Shown: positions 52,199 through 62,018, counted from the first letter of the stretch. The stretch: DNA of 64,000 bases from Semisulcospira habei (GCA_036245525.1 BTPG01000005.1:181398245-181462244); one strand, 5' to 3'. Notes: generated from the sequence alone by a model not told the origin. Numbers and translations are program-made.

Positions 52199-52412
52199 TT
52201 AACTCATTCAGCCCGACGGCCGTATTTCCCAAATTTTGGAGGCGTCATCTAATGGCTATACACCAGTTGCCGGAGATAGATCAACCATGATAATTCAAGG
52301 TCAGTGCCAGATTAGCTTGGCGCCGACAGGCGCCAAGCTAATCTGGCACTGCCCTTGAATTATCATGGTCGACCCATCTCCCGCTGTAGTGCGTCAGGGC
52401 TGAATGGGTTAA
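52199..52412. repeat. pal-B1 element, intact, 214 bp
   Basis: TTAACTCATTCAGCCCGACG to GGCTGAATGGGTTAA, with a GGCGCCGACAGGCGCC centre. One of the cleanest copies. Confidence 0.92.
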
Positions 52413-52499
52413 AGACAAGTAGGTGGATACAGCCATCTAAATGATGGTCTCTAATGGCGGGTGATCTCTCACAAACGCGTGCGTTTACAGAGTGCGTTG

Positions 52500-52640
52500 T
52501 ATTTTGTTTTTGTACTTTTTGTAAATTGCGTTTTTTGTAATTAGTTATTTTTTTGTACAATTAGTTTTTGTTAAGCGCCTAGAGCTCTAATCTGAGGTTA
52601 GGCGCTATACAAGTACTCATTATTAGTATTATTTATTACA
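52500..52640 (+). mobile_element. LINE/SINE 3' UTR fragment
   Basis: T-rich sequence leads to TTAAGCGCCTAGAGCTCTAA, GGTTAGGCGCTATACAAGTA and (ATT)n. This GCGC stem plus GGCGCTATACAA end matches 17460-17515. Confidence 0.6.
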
Positions 52641-52729
52641 AAGATGGCCGCCAGAAACACGTTACACTGCATTGCAATCTAACGTTCATTGCAGTGACAG
52701 TGTGCTGAAGTCATCCGACCACACGCTGA

Positions 52730-52837
52730 TCAGCTCATCCAAGGCGCCCCCCATCAATAGCTGCGGAAGTGTCGTGTAACGTTGCCGCTGGTAACGCCAT
52801 ACGACACTTTCGCAGCTATTGATGCAGGGCCCGTTAA
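52730..52837. repeat. Palindrome family O copy 1
   Basis: CATCAATAGCTGCGGAAGTG pairs with CACTTTCGCAGCTATTGATG around a GTCGTGTAACG...CGCCATACGAC stem. The right edge is CCGTTAA. The second copy is at 59136-59255. Confidence 0.8.
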
Positions 52838-52856
52838 ACGAGTAAGAGCAAGGTCT

Positions 52857-52912
52857 CGTGTGCTGCTCTGTGATTTTGGACCTTACGCCTTAATCCACAG
52901 AGCAGTACGCCT
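52857..52912. repeat. pal-F half copy
   Basis: GTGTGCTGCTCTGTGATTTTGG is followed by ACCTTACGCC, then CACAGAGCAGTACGCC. The inner right arm is deleted but the outer pairing is kept. Confidence 0.65.
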
Positions 52913-53459
52913 GTTTCCGCACACCGCTCACGCGGCGTACACGTTTCAGCTATTTGAGCGCGCATCTGACCCGAAAACTAACGTCAAACACTTATCTTCG
53001 TCACACAATCTCAAATCTAGCAACTGTCGATTCGCATCACAAAAAGTCAGTGTGCAAACAACCCACTAAACCCACCCACTTACCCTAGAAAAATACCATA
53101 GAGCGAGTGTGAAAAAGAAAAAGCAAACAATTTCAAACGCAGACAATTCACACAAAGAAACACAACACGGGAGAAACTCGTCGAACAATTGATTGACAGC
53201 TGCTGAAAGGCCGCTCGTGACTTGTTCCCATTAGTGACACAGACTCGCGTACGAACGCACGTGAAACGCGCACACAGACAGGCACCCACACGGGCGCACA
53301 CATTTTTTTAAAAACCAGTGAATCAATACACAGCCACTCTACGTTCCATTACACACACGCCCTGCAGGCGACACCCGCTACACACAGTACCGTCAAAGAA
53401 AAAAATAATACTTGTAATCACCGGACAAACTTGGCACGTTGATCACCATTTATGCCAGC
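52913..53459. other. No recognisable gene
   Basis: Short CA-rich patches. No domain in any frame. Confidence 0.5.
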
Positions 53460-53572
53460 ACGGTGGGTGATGGTTCGACGATGATGGTCCAAGGGTAGTG
53501 CCAGATTAGCTTGGCGCCTAAAGGCGCCAAGCTAATCTGGCACTACTCTTGAATGATCTTGGACGATTCCTG
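53460..53572. repeat. pal-B1 hairpin, downstream of the Gln-rich exon
   Basis: GGTTCGACGATGATGGTCCAAG pairs with CTTGAATGATCTTGGACG. The core AGATTAGCTTGGCGCCTAAA is perfect. No TTAA ends are apparent. It sits about 235 bp into the intron that follows the exon on the minus strand. Confidence 0.8.
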
Positions 53573-53644
53573 TCCATCAGGTGACACATGCACTGACGCA
53601 GTCGTTAAAGCAAGTCTCACGTGGACAGAAAGGTTTAAACAAAG

Positions 53645-53795
53645 AAATAAACAAATAAAACCAACCACCCAACCAACCAACCAACCAACCAACCAACTAA
53701 CCAACCACCCAGTCATCCAGCAAACCAAAAAAAAAAAACAAAGAAACAAACAAGACACACAAACAAACAAAACAAAACAAACAAACAAAAAAGAC
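53645..53795. repeat. (CCAA)n and (AAAC)n low-complexity tract
   Basis: CCAACCAACC at 53662-53712 and AAACAAAC to 53790. Confidence 0.9.
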
Positions 53796-53807
53796 TTCGT
53801 CACTGAC

Positions 53808-54430
53808 CTGCGACTTTTCCTGATGCCCGAGGCGGTAATCCAAGGTACCCCTGGGTAGGTTCCGGGTACCAACAGCTGGGTGGGACGTCGGTTGTCCGCC
53901 ATGGCATCGCTGGAGCTGAAGTGGCGTCTCACACTTCTTTTCTCAGTTTGTTGCTGTCCTGGTTGCAATTGTTGTTGTACAAGTTGTGGTTGTTGTTGTA
54001 ATTGGTCCCTTTGCTCCTGCGCTTGCAGTGGTTGTTGTTCCAGTTGGCGATGGCTTTGCTGCGACGGGTGTTGTGGTTGTAAGTGCTCTTGCGGTGGCAG
54101 CTTATCTTGCCTGTCGTGTCCGTGGAGTGATGGGTGTCGCGCTGTCACACTCACCAACCCAGCAGCTTCAGACTCCGTCCCCGCCACCGTGCCAATACTA
54201 TCACCACCACCGACTCCAATGACAATTCCGCCACCACCGCCGCTACGACGACGGCAGCTGTTGAGGTCGGCGTGGGTGAGAAAGGGGCTGTCACTCGAAG
54301 CGTCCTCTACCTCCCCCCTTTGAGACGTCTCGGCGTGGCCCTCTTCCTCTGCGGAAGGAGGCAGGTTGGAGGTTCCAGCATCACACTGCAATTCCCATCC
54401 CACTGTTTCCTCCGAAGTCACCTCCAGAGG
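53808..54430 (-). CDS. Internal coding exon of an unidentified host gene, Gln-rich
   Basis: 623 bp, open throughout, bounded on the minus strand by a 3' splice site (TATCTGCCCACAG then CCTCTGG at 54430) and a 5' splice site (AGTCGCAG then GTCAGTG at 53808). It has no ATG near the start, which fits an internal exon with phase 0 in and phase 2 out. The roughly 207 residues have an acidic start (VTSEETVGWELQ, SAEEEGHAETSQ, EVEDASSD), a Gly-rich stretch (GGGGGIVIGVGGGD), a His/Gln-rich middle (for example QQSHRQLEQQPLQAQEQ) and a non-repetitive end, RHFSSSDAMADNRRPTQLL then VPGTYPGVPWITASGIRKSR. The last part looks constrained but I do not recognise the family. Low-complexity Gln-rich segments are common in transcriptional and RNA-related regulators, which is only a hint. 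Both neighbouring introns carry pal-B hairpins. A readthrough frame beyond the donor into Phe/Leu-rich sequence is intron. The opposite-strand Cys-rich frame is its shadow. Confidence 0.6.
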
Positions 54431-54456
54431 CTGTGGGCAGATATGCGTGTATAGTG

Positions 54457-54610
54457 TTAACCCCTAAAGCTCTGACTAGCTACGATTGAAAGTGGATTGA
54501 GCATGATAGTTCAAGGGTGGTGTCAGAATAGCTTGGCGCCTGTAGGCGCCAAGCTATTCTGTCACCACCCTTGAACTATGATGCTAAGTCTGTCTCCAGA
54601 ACTGTGATTT
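54457..54610. repeat. pal-B2 element just upstream of the exon
   Basis: It begins TTAACCCCTAAAGCTCTGAC, 26 bases before the exon's splice acceptor on the minus strand. The hairpin AGCATGATAGTTCAAGGGTGG...CCACCCTTGAACTATGATGC is nearly perfect. Confidence 0.82.
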
Positions 54611-54649
54611 AGACTGAGCTGTGAGGATGTCTACAGAAAATATCCAGTC

Positions 54650-54832
54650 TACTTCGCCTATAACAAGGGTGGGTATAACAAAGGTCGGATACAACAACGC
54701 CACTTCAGAGGACCTGACAGCACTCTTTCTATGTAAATTACTTCGCTTATAACAAACTTCGGATAAAACAACACGAAGAACTGGGTGCTCCGGTGATTTG
54801 TTATATATCCAAAGTTTCCTGTAATTTCATCC
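54650..54832. mobile_element. pogo/Tigger-like MITE remnant
   Basis: CAGTCTACTTCGCCTATAACAA at the left and, complemented, CAGGAAACTTTGGATATATAAC at the right are loose inverted repeats beside TA. Internal TTCGCTTATAACAAACTTCGG repeats the motif. A poly-G tract follows at 54900-54917. Confidence 0.45.
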
Positions 54833-54944
54833 TCACGATCAAATGGGTCAACTCCCCTGCACTGTTGACATTACCACAAGCTGCTGCGCGCACAAAGAAA
54901 GGGGGGGGGGGGGGGGGAAGCAGATTGTGTTTTTGAACTCTTTC

Positions 54945-55115
54945 ATAACCCTTTTCGCCCCAAGGTCCCATTTCTGAAATTTTGGAGGTGTTGCCTAATG
55001 ACCATGTAACAGTTGCAGGACATGGATTGAAGGCGCCAAGCTAATCTGGCACTACCCTTGAATTATCATGGTCAGTCAATCTCCTGCTGTGGGGACTCGG
55101 GGCTAACTGAGTCAA
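54945..55115. repeat. pal-B1-like element lacking the left arm
   Basis: ATAACCCTTTTCGCCCCAAGG to CTAACTGAGTCAA. The left flank joins directly to AAGGCGCCAAGCTAATCTGG, so the complete left arm is deleted. Confidence 0.75.
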
Positions 55116-55349
55116 GTGCCGGGGCAGGGTTGTACTGCTTTTATTACGCACTTCGTCATTTATTGTTTGACGTCATATCCTCGAGTTGTCACTTACCTTC
55201 AACAAAAGTATCAAATTGTGCGCTTGTCTACTTTGAAAAAGGTGTTTAAATTCGAAACATCAATACATTGTGTTGTTGCTGTCTTTTTTTTAAGCGCCTT
55301 TCTTTCTTCGTTTGGATGTTCTCTGCATTGTTCACGCTTGGCAGTCACC
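55116..55349. other. No recognisable gene
   Basis: Nothing recognised. Confidence 0.5.
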
Positions 55350-55469
55350 GTTTTGGTCCGATTCGGTCCAGCGAATGCTACCCGACCGCAAGAGACATAA
55401 ACCCTCATGAGGATTTATGTCTCTTTCAGATGTGTGGCGTTTGCCTTGCCCGGGCAGTTAAGGGGTTAA
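55350..55469. repeat. pal-A element, loop deleted
   Basis: CAAGAGACATAAACCCTCATG is directly followed by AGGATTTATGTCTCTT, so the GCCCCCGC stem is missing. The right end is GGCAGTTAAGGGGTTAA. Confidence 0.78.
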
Positions 55470-55877
55470 CGTGTTAGCAATAAGTGGAACTTTTAAAATA
55501 TGTCGCACGATTTCCTCTATTGGTCTACCTTCGGTTCCAATGCGATACCAACGTAAAACCTACCGAGTAGTTCACACAAATCATCGGGTACAGTCAACCA
55601 TAAAGCAATCAAGTCAAGTAACCCGACAGAAATCCAGAAAGGTGACCGCCAAGCGTGTAAAATGAAAAAATAATAATAATAATAATAATAAAATTAGGTT
55701 AAAAAACGCTTAGAAAGTGCAAGTACAACACAACGTATTAAATGTTGGGGTTCATTTTTTATTTTAATCAAACTGAGCATGCATACAAAAATATAATGCA
55801 CTACTAAATCTGTATTATTAGGCGACAAGTGCGACTAAAATCTGATAGAACATGAACTTATTGTTATTATTATTATT

Positions 55878-55920
<43 letters not shown>

Positions 55921-56220
55921 GAACACGCACTTTATACTGTTTTTATATTGATTCAATTGTTCTGTCGCAGAATTTCAAAATGGATGAAATCAACACACTG
56001 CTGAAGATTTTTAAGTTTACCAGGCTGTCAATAACATTGAACAGAAGACACAGATGTGGGGAGGAGGGTTGGGGGAGTGCGACATGATTTCTTTTGAATC
56101 TCAAATATCAACCTCACAACCCTGGCAGCTGGGCTCGAAAAGCATGTTTCATGTCAAGTACTGCAAGAAAAATATTGAAATCTTTCACTTCTGCTGGAAA
56201 ACTAGCCAGACGCTGCAACC
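55470..56220. other. AT-rich stretch with (AAT)n/(ATT)n
   Basis: (AAT)n at 55669-55692 is followed by AAAACGCTTAGAAAGTGC, a retroelement tail remnant. (ATT)n at 55861-55919. No exon is recognised. Confidence 0.6.
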
Positions 56221-56310
56221 GCGCAGCATCTCAAGGGCATTGCTTGACAAGCTTGGCGACTCCAGGCGACAAGCTTGCCAAGCACTGCCCTTGAGTTAAG
56301 ACGTCATTCG
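56221..56310. repeat. pal-B5 hairpin copy 1
   Basis: TCTCAAGGGCATTGCTTGAC, AAGCTTGGCG then CGACAAGCTTGCCAAGCACTGCC and CTTGAG. Imperfect. Confidence 0.65.
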
Positions 56311-56374
56311 ATTAACGTTCAGTACTGAAAGGAGAATATAAATATCTTTCACTTCTCGGCAGTGGTAGCTGTTC

Positions 56375-56441
56375 AGCTCAAGGTCGGTTTGACAAGCTTG
56401 GCGCCTCAAGGCGCCAAGCTTGTCAAGCACTACCCTTGAGC
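56375..56441. repeat. pal-B5 hairpin copy 2
   Basis: GCTCAAGGTCGGTTTGACAAG pairs with CTTGTCAAGCACTACCCTTGAGC around TTGGCGCCTCAAGGCGCCAA. It lies 65 bp from copy 1. Confidence 0.8.
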
Positions 56442-56721
56442 AAAGCTTGCTGTACCTGAGCTGTCCTCGTCGGCCCACCTTCAGAGTCCTTTGACACTGA
56501 ATAACGACAGTTAACTTTCTTATAGCAATATCGATCACAGCTGTTTTACCGTCCTCAGGGCACACGTTAGAGATGATGGCTTTCTGGGATGAAACTTCAT
56601 AGGCGCCGAATCTCAGGATTACGAAATATTCGAAGATGCCTCGAGTGTTGTCGTGTGGTGCAGAATTTAAAGTGACCTTCTCCACGCAAGAAAGAGTTAA
56701 CAGGTTTTAAGATTCCCTTTC
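56442..56721. other. No recognisable gene
   Basis: A minus-strand frame (56296-56685) spans pal-B5 sequence and shows no domain. Confidence 0.5.
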
Positions 56722-56824
56722 CAGTAGGCAAAATGCTATCTGGCCGAAGTCGGGCGCAGCCGGTGGGCCCGCGCACTGTCGTGCGCGGGCCCACTGCTGC
56801 CGACTTCAGCAGGAGGACCTTTGG
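56722..56824. repeat. pal-D foldback
   Basis: GGGCCCGCGCACTGTCGTGCGCGGGCCC forms the perfect core. The outer CTGGCCGAAGTCGG and CCGACTTCAGCAGG pair imperfectly. Confidence 0.8.
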
Positions 56825-56875
56825 GTGCTGGATTCATCTATGTTCTTACAATGATGCTCCACATGGAACTTTTGT

Positions 56876-56927
56876 TTAACTCATTTGTGGCCAGCGGAAT
56901 CAGGATTCGGCTGGCCGCGAATGTTAA
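56876..56927. repeat. pal-G element, 52 bp
   Basis: TTAACTCATTTGTGGCCAGC, then GGCTGGCCGCGAATGTTAA. Confidence 0.8.
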
Positions 56928-57268
56928 ACCCTCTGCAGACCATGTTTTGAGTGCTACAATTTGCCGATAAAACCGGTTCTCAATGTTTGTCCTGTCTCAC
57001 TAAGACTTTCCTACCCATCTTTTCACAAGCCATGTGAGTAGGCACACCCAACAGAAGTGCCGTTTACTGCCCGTTCGCCACTCAGGCTAAGTAGAAGAAG
57101 TGTAGAAGAGCAGAGAACTCTTTCATTTCATGACAAATCAAACTTCACACACAAACTAAACATAAAGATAATTCAGTCATTTTGTGTCATTATTGAAACA
57201 TATACCCAAAATCTTTATATAGGAGGTATTGTGAGCTACTGACGTTTTCTCGGCTAGAGAAGATCAAT
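56928..57268. other. No recognisable gene
   Basis: Nothing recognised. Confidence 0.5.
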
Positions 57269-57476
57269 TTAACTCATTCAGCCCGACGGCCGTATTTCCC
57301 AAATTGTGGAGGCGTCATCTAATGACCATGCACCAGTTTCAGGAGATGGATCGACCTTGATAATTCAAGGGCAGTGCCAGATTAGCTTGGCTCCGACAGG
57401 CGCCATCTGACACTACCCTTGAATTATCACGGTCGACCCATCTCCTGCTGTAGTGTGTCAGGGCTGAATGGGTTAA
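57269..57476. repeat. pal-B1 element, 208 bp
   Basis: TTAACTCATTCAGCCCGACG to GGCTGAATGGGTTAA. The right inner arm is partly lost (GGCGCCATCTGACACTACC). Confidence 0.9.
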
Positions 57477-57565
57477 CCGTGTGAATTTTGAATGTTTCAA
57501 AATGAAACTTTCAAAGACTTTCAGCTTTGTTGCTCCATTGCTACATAAAGAGAGTTCCCCATATA

Positions 57566-57655
57566 AGTTGCCAAGCTAATCTGTCACTACCCTTGTGCTG
57601 TTATGACCAATCTACTTCCGGCCCAATGTGGTGTCGGAAGACAGAACGTGTTACC
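57566..57655. repeat. pal-B half copy, diverged
   Basis: GTTGCCAAGCTAATCTGTCAC and ACCCTTGTGCTGTTATGACC match a pal-B right arm only. Confidence 0.55.
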
Positions 57656-58200
57656 GAACTGTCTGTGGGTAGAGCCGGCTTTTCAGTGTCGAAGGGATTC
57701 CTGCAGGAATGACTGACCTCGACAAAAAGCACTACGTACAGCCAAAGCCGGGTAAAGTGGCAGACAGAGAAGTGATGCGTAGTAGTACCTTACAGTTCTT
57801 TTTTTTTTTTAACACAGTAGCTACCTCAGACTCCAAGATTGGTCGTGTCCCTTTGTTTCTCCCCATTAGAAGACGCATGCGTAGTCAAAGCCTTCTCGCT
57901 GTATCTGGGCCACTAGTGCCGCAAGGGACATAACTCTCGGTCAGCGCTTGAATGATGGATTGCGGGCCCTTGGGTCGGTGCTTTAGAGGCGAAAACTTAA
58001 CCAAGCGGGCTGTGACTTTTATAAGCCAATGTCAGTGACGTGAATACAAGAGCGGGGTAGATCGACAGAAAACGCATTCTGCCTTTCATTTCTGGCGCTA
58101 GTGGCGTGTCCATTTATTATGAATCGCCTATCATGCATTTTCCACGTCACCAGTCAAGTGGGAAAAGATCTCATAATTCAAATTGAAGGAAAATATGGGT
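57656..58200. other. No recognisable gene
   Basis: Poly-T at 57798-57812. Unique-looking otherwise. Confidence 0.5.
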
Positions 58201-58434
58201 TTAACCCGTTCAGCGCCGAGATAAATTGAACACCACCCGACTGCAAGAGACATAGATCCGCATGAGGCCCCGCAGTTGCGAGGGCTCATGAGGATCGATG
58301 CCTCTTGCTGACACCGCTTTAAATAAATGTTCCCGGGACAGCTAGTTTGTTGGGGGGTTTTTTGGGCGTTAAATTAATGAAGATTTCTAAACAGAGTCTT
58401 CATCAAGTGCGTCAAGTGGCACTGAACTGGTTAA
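58201..58434. repeat. pal-A element, 234 bp
   Basis: TTAACCCGTTCAGCGCCGAG to GGCACTGAACTGGTTAA. The hairpin 58242-58309 has scattered mismatches. The right TTAA is shared with pal-G. Confidence 0.85.
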
Positions 58435-58489
58435 CTCATTCGCGGCGCGGCCAGCCGCATCCGGATGCGGCTTGCCGCGAATGAGTTAA
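58431..58489. repeat. pal-G element, 59 bp, sharing a TTAA with pal-A
   Basis: TTAACTCATTCGCGGCGCGG to CTTGCCGCGAATGAGTTAA. The centre GCCGCATCCGGATGCGGC is perfect. Confidence 0.9.
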
Positions 58490-58699
58490 CCCCTTGACTT
58501 GCTATATTAACTAACTGGCACCGTTCGACGAAAAAGAGGCGCATAGCTACATGTTATTTTTTTTTTTTTTTCAGTCTAGCACATCGTCAGTATCAATCAA
58601 TGGGCGAAAGATTTTCAGCAGACACTAAAGCCCGAGTCAACACGACTTTCAACTAATTGGCTCGTCACCTTGCCGGGGATCGAGAAATAATTGCTGACG
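58490..58699. other. Unassigned with poly-T
   Basis: A T tract at 58556-58572. Nothing else. Confidence 0.5.
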
Positions 58700-58775
58700 G
58701 TTAGTGTCTCATTTTACTTGGCTCCTGCATAGGTGCCGCCAAATCTAATCAGGCACTGCCCCACTATCCATGAGC
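58700..58775. repeat. pal-B5-like hairpin, degenerate
   Basis: TTTACTTGGCTCCTGCATAGG and GTGCCGCCAAATCTAATCAGG suggest a decayed pal-B loop region. Confidence 0.35.
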
Positions 58776-58838
58776 CGACACAGGCGATCGATTCTATCCG
58801 CTGAGCTGTGTCAGTGAAACGTTCCTGCCTGCTCTACT

Positions 58839-58902
58839 GGGGCCAGTTGCATGAGCGAGCTTAGTCCTGAACCAGCCTCTAAGCAAGGTGCGCCGCAATA
58901 AC
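58839..58902. repeat. pal-C left arm only
   Basis: GGGGCCAGTTGCATGAGCG through CTCTAAGCAAGGTGCGCCGC. It ends at the loop. Confidence 0.75.
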
Positions 58903-58929
58903 TGAGTGTGAATCCGGTTTGTTGGTTAT

Positions 58930-59127
58930 TTAATTCATTCTACCCCATCACCGAAATCCTTAAATCTTGCCGCTGTCCTCTGAAGACTGCATTGCAGTGC
59001 AGGACACAGATCAACCATGACAGTTTAAGGGTGATGCCCATAGGCGCCAAGCTATTCTGGCATCACCTTTGAACTATCATGGTCGATCCTTATCTTGCTG
59101 AGGTGTGTCTGGGGTAGAATGAGTTAA
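58930..59127. repeat. pal-B2 element, 198 bp
   Basis: TTAATTCATTCTACCCCATC to GGGGTAGAATGAGTTAA. The left inner arm is partly deleted (GGGTGATGCCCATAGGCGCC). It is inserted in the tail of the S1 SINE fragment. Confidence 0.88.
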
Positions 59128-59135
59128 TCCGGGGT

Positions 59136-59255
59136 TTAGCTCATTCAAGGAGTCCCCCGTCAATAGCTGCAGAATGTGTCGTGTAGCTTTGCCGGGGCGG
59201 CAGCGCTATACGACACTTACGCAGCTAATGATGCGGGACGGCTTGAATGAATTAA
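59136..59255. repeat. Palindrome family O copy 2, in the S1 TTAA site
   Basis: TTAGCTCATTCAAGGAGTCCC to GGCTTGAATGAATTAA. The CAATAGCTGCAGAATGTG / CACTTACGCAGCTAATG arms match copy 1. GGGGT precedes it and CGTCC follows it, which is the S1 target GGGTTTAACGTCC split at TTAA. Confidence 0.82.
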
Positions 59256-59432
59256 CGTCCGTGCCACAGTAGTGATAAATAGACGGCCCTAGTGGGCAGG
59301 TTACATGGGACAGGGACGCATACTGAGCTATCGCCTATGGAGTGCGACGTGAACACTAGTCAATTCAGGCGCGCTGCGACTGTGCCACTTTGGTTCACCA
59401 GGAGCTTTCCACCAAACATGCTTTAGAGAAGG
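59256..59432 (-). mobile_element. SINE S1 fragment
   Basis: CGTCCGTGCCACAGTAGTG, GACGGCCCTAGTGGGCAGG, CTATCGCCTATGGAGTGCG and TTCAGGCGCGCTGCGACTG are collinear with S1 at 11675-11800. The tail (GGTTTGTTGG) lies at 58917-58927, left of the two nested foldbacks. Confidence 0.75.
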
Positions 59433-59478
59433 AGCTACGAGGAAGGCCGTTGTATAACGCTCTAGACACACTTTATTA

Positions 59479-59551
59479 TTAACACATTCAAGACGTGCTT
59501 CATCCGGATACGCGGCATGCTGCCGCGCATCCTGATGCGGCACGTCTCAAA
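59479..59551. repeat. Palindrome of the pal-G group
   Basis: TTAACACATTCAAGACGTGC, then GCACGTCTCAAATG. The centre is GATACGCGGCATGCTGCCGCGCATC. Confidence 0.75.
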
Positions 59552-59681
59552 TGACTTCATCAGCGACTCCAACAAAAACCTGGACTGCAGGGAAGTTGAT
59601 CAGTTTGCCTGGCAACACACACGAGATGAGAGTCATTTCATAGGCGTGGAGCTTTCAAGTTGAGCATTTTAATAGAGTCCC

Positions 59682-59785
59682 AGCAAGCGCAAGTTACTCA
59701 GGCCGACGTCAGCCGATGTTGGCCAGCGCACTGGCGAGCGCGGGCCAACATCGCCCGGCGTCGGCCCGATGAACTTTTCCTAGCT
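59682..59785. repeat. pal-D foldback
   Basis: GGCCGACGTCAGCCGATGTTGG pairs with CCAACATCGCCCGGCGTCGGCC around CCAGCGCACTGGCGAGCGCGG. Confidence 0.82.
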
Positions 59786-59791
59786 GGGGTG

Positions 59792-59827
<36 letters not shown>

Positions 59828-59829
<2 letters not shown>

Positions 59830-60400
59830 GAGGATGATGATGAAAGTAACGTTTTTATTCAGGATAAAGTTTTAGGCATGCGAATGCCTCTCTTACAAAC
59901 TGTCCTGCTACACTACACACATAAATATACATCGAGCAACACAATAAAATATTAAAGGAAAAAAAAAACAAAAAAAAACATAATATCAAGAACATTTAAA
60001 TGTACGAAAAGCATAAAAGATCAACAACGACAAAAAATTAATTAAAAAAATTAATAAAACCGAACAAACATAATAACATCGACATAAGCTGATGGTCATC
60101 TTCTAATTAGAACATGTCTCTGAAAGTACAACATTAATATAATAGAGGAAAATTAAATCGTGGTATTAGTTTAGAAGTAAAAAAACGATAAAGGCGATCC
60201 TTAAATATACTAAAATTAGAAATAGACTTAAGATGCTGGGGTAAATTATTCCATGCTTTTGCACCTGAAAAGGCCAGGCTAGTTTTATATATATCTAATT
60301 TTGTTCTGGGTAGGTGGAGCGACCTGTTTCTCGTGTTTTGTCTATAAATATCTGAAAACAAAGTTTGCAAATGGATTGGGGCTCTCTCATGTAGAATCTT
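59828..60400 (-). mobile_element. LINE 3' end of the TCATCA-tailed family
   Basis: The left edge GATGATGATGAAAGTAACGT is the complemented tail and TTTTTATTCAGGATAAAG the 3' UTR. The minus strand at 60134-60370 encodes LFSDIYRQNTRNRSLHL, TKLDIYKTSLAFSGAKAWNN and LPQHLKSISNFSIFKDRLYR, with a stop after FFTSK. The sequence is broken on the right by (GA)n at about 60408-60470. Confidence 0.82.
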
Positions 60401-60520
60401 GTACAGAGAGTGAGAGAGAGAGAGGGGGAGAGAGAGGGAGAGAGAGAGACAGACAGAGAGAGACAGAGCAATAATTCACGACGCACGTTCAACTTCCGTT
60501 TGACATGGTTTTTAGCCGGT

Positions 60521-60738
60521 TTAACCCATTCAGTCCTGACGCACTACAGCAGGAGAAGGGTCGACCATGATAATTCAAGGGTAGTGCCAGATTAGCTTGG
60601 CGCCTATCGGCGCCAAGCTAATCTGGCACTACCCTTGAATTATCATAGTCTGTCGGCGCCAAGCTAATCTGGCACTACCCTTGAATTATCATAGTCGGCC
60701 CATCTCCTGCTGCAGTGCGTCAGGGCTGACTGGGTTAA
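60521..60738. repeat. pal-B1 element with duplicated right arm
   Basis: TTAACCCATTCAGTCCTGAC to GGCTGACTGGGTTAA. One left arm is followed by a full right arm ending TTGAATTATCATAGTC. A second right arm then starts GTCGGCGCCAAGCTAATCTG and ends with the same TTGAATTATCATAGTC. Confidence 0.9.
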
Positions 60739-60779
60739 TAACATATACCATATACCATTTTAACGATAAATTAATGTCC

Positions 60780-60912
60780 TGCTTTTGTCCTGGACTGTGT
60801 TTGTCTCTAGAGTGAATGCGTGTGGTTCACGTGAGCGTGCGTTTTAGGTTCAGTTTGCTGCGCGAAAAAAACGATTTGGGTAAAGTGCCTGCATAATGAT
60901 CGGCATTATCAT
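60780..60912 (+). mobile_element. SINE S2 3' fragment
   Basis: GTGAATGCGTGTGGTTCACG, TGAGCGTGCG, GGTTCAGTTTGC and TAAAGTGCCTGCATAATGAT match the S2 3' domain. Confidence 0.65.
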
Positions 60913-60913
60913 T

Positions 60914-61430
60914 CAGGGGCGGATCAGTTACCTCGATAAGGGGGGGGGGGTCCAATGTTTTGTTTGGGACCTTCGAATTGACATAAAAGGCCTGCCCGAC
61001 GCTAGACTTTCTTCCAGTGGCCGAACAATCAAACAACAGCGGGGAAGGGGGTGTGACGGGGTAGAGGAAGACGTCGGTAGAGGAAGGGGGGGGGGGGTAG
61101 AGGAAGACGTCGTGTGTATGTCAACACTCTCACCACTCGACAAAATGTCAAACAACGGCCGGCGGGTAGGGGGGGGGGGGTGAAGGGGAGGAGGGCCGGG
61201 TAGAGGAAAAAGGCGTGTGTATCTCGCCACTCGACAAAATATACAACGAAGGAGGGGGGGGGGAGCGTGTTTACCTGTGTGTGTGTGTGTGGAACTCGCC
61301 CAAAAATTAAATAGGTAGGGTGGAGCTCCAAACAGCCCAAAAAGGGACTTTGTTAAAGCTTTTAAACAATTGTGGGTCTGGTATGATAGTTCCTCAACCC
61401 CTAAGGACCCCCCCCCAAGATCCGCCCCTG
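60914..61430. mobile_element. hAT-like non-autonomous element 3, 517 bp
   Basis: CAGGGGCGGATCAGTTACC and, complemented, CAGGGGCGGATCTTGGG are the ends. The flanks TTATCATT/CTATCATC agree at six of eight bases. The interior shares CATAAAAGGCCTGCCCGACG and ATCAAACAACAGCGGGG with element 2, with tandem GTAGAGGAAGACGTCG and G tracts. Confidence 0.75.
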
Positions 61431-61941
61431 CTATCATCATCATTATTATTATTACAGTAGAAAATGCAACACACAAAACATATTTCAAACGCACGCGCGC
61501 GCGCGCACGCACGCACACACACACACACCAAAAAGGCCAATCTATCCCACTCCTAAGATTACATTCTCTGACAAACAATAAATTTAAACGAAAGTTAACA
61601 GTTCACATCAACAGAAACCACCGCCCACAGAATTTATTTTGTAAATCGCTTGATCGCAGACGGTAGTGGGAGGAGGCTTCAAAACAAACCGTCTTTACTG
61701 GGATGAAAGCCAGGAGCGGGGACGACGATGGAACGAGTCAGACTGGAGACAAAATTAAATTTCATTGGTAAAACCAGGACTGTCGTGTGTACCACGCACC
61801 AAGGCGTAAAGGCAGACCGCCCAACCAAGCAAGAGCTTATCCTTTAAAGTTTTGCCTCCATGGCCAATCTCCACTGACAGATCAGAAAAACCTGTCTACA
61901 GGAAAGTATACAATTTACAAACAGACCCAACGGCCGCAATC
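61431..61941. other. Unassigned, with short (ATT)n and CA/GC tracts
   Basis: (ATT)n at 61441-61454, then GCGCGCAC and CACACA at 61493-61530. No exon is recognised. Confidence 0.5.
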
Positions 61942-62018
61942 ATTCTCAAGAGTAGTGCCTGATTAGCTTGGCGCCTGAAAGGCGCCAAGCTAACCCGGCA
62001 CTGCCCTTGAGCTGTCAT
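61942..62018. repeat. pal-B5-like hairpin
   Basis: CTCAAGAGTAGTGCCTGATTAG pairs with CTAACCCGGCACTGCCCTTGAG around CTTGGCGCCTGAAAGGCGCCAAG. Confidence 0.8.

Noticed and set aside
53880..54323. A Cys-rich open frame on the plus strand
   Set aside because: It is the reverse-complement shadow of the Gln-rich exon: CAA/CAG codons read backwards give Cys and Leu. It has no splice context or signal peptide.
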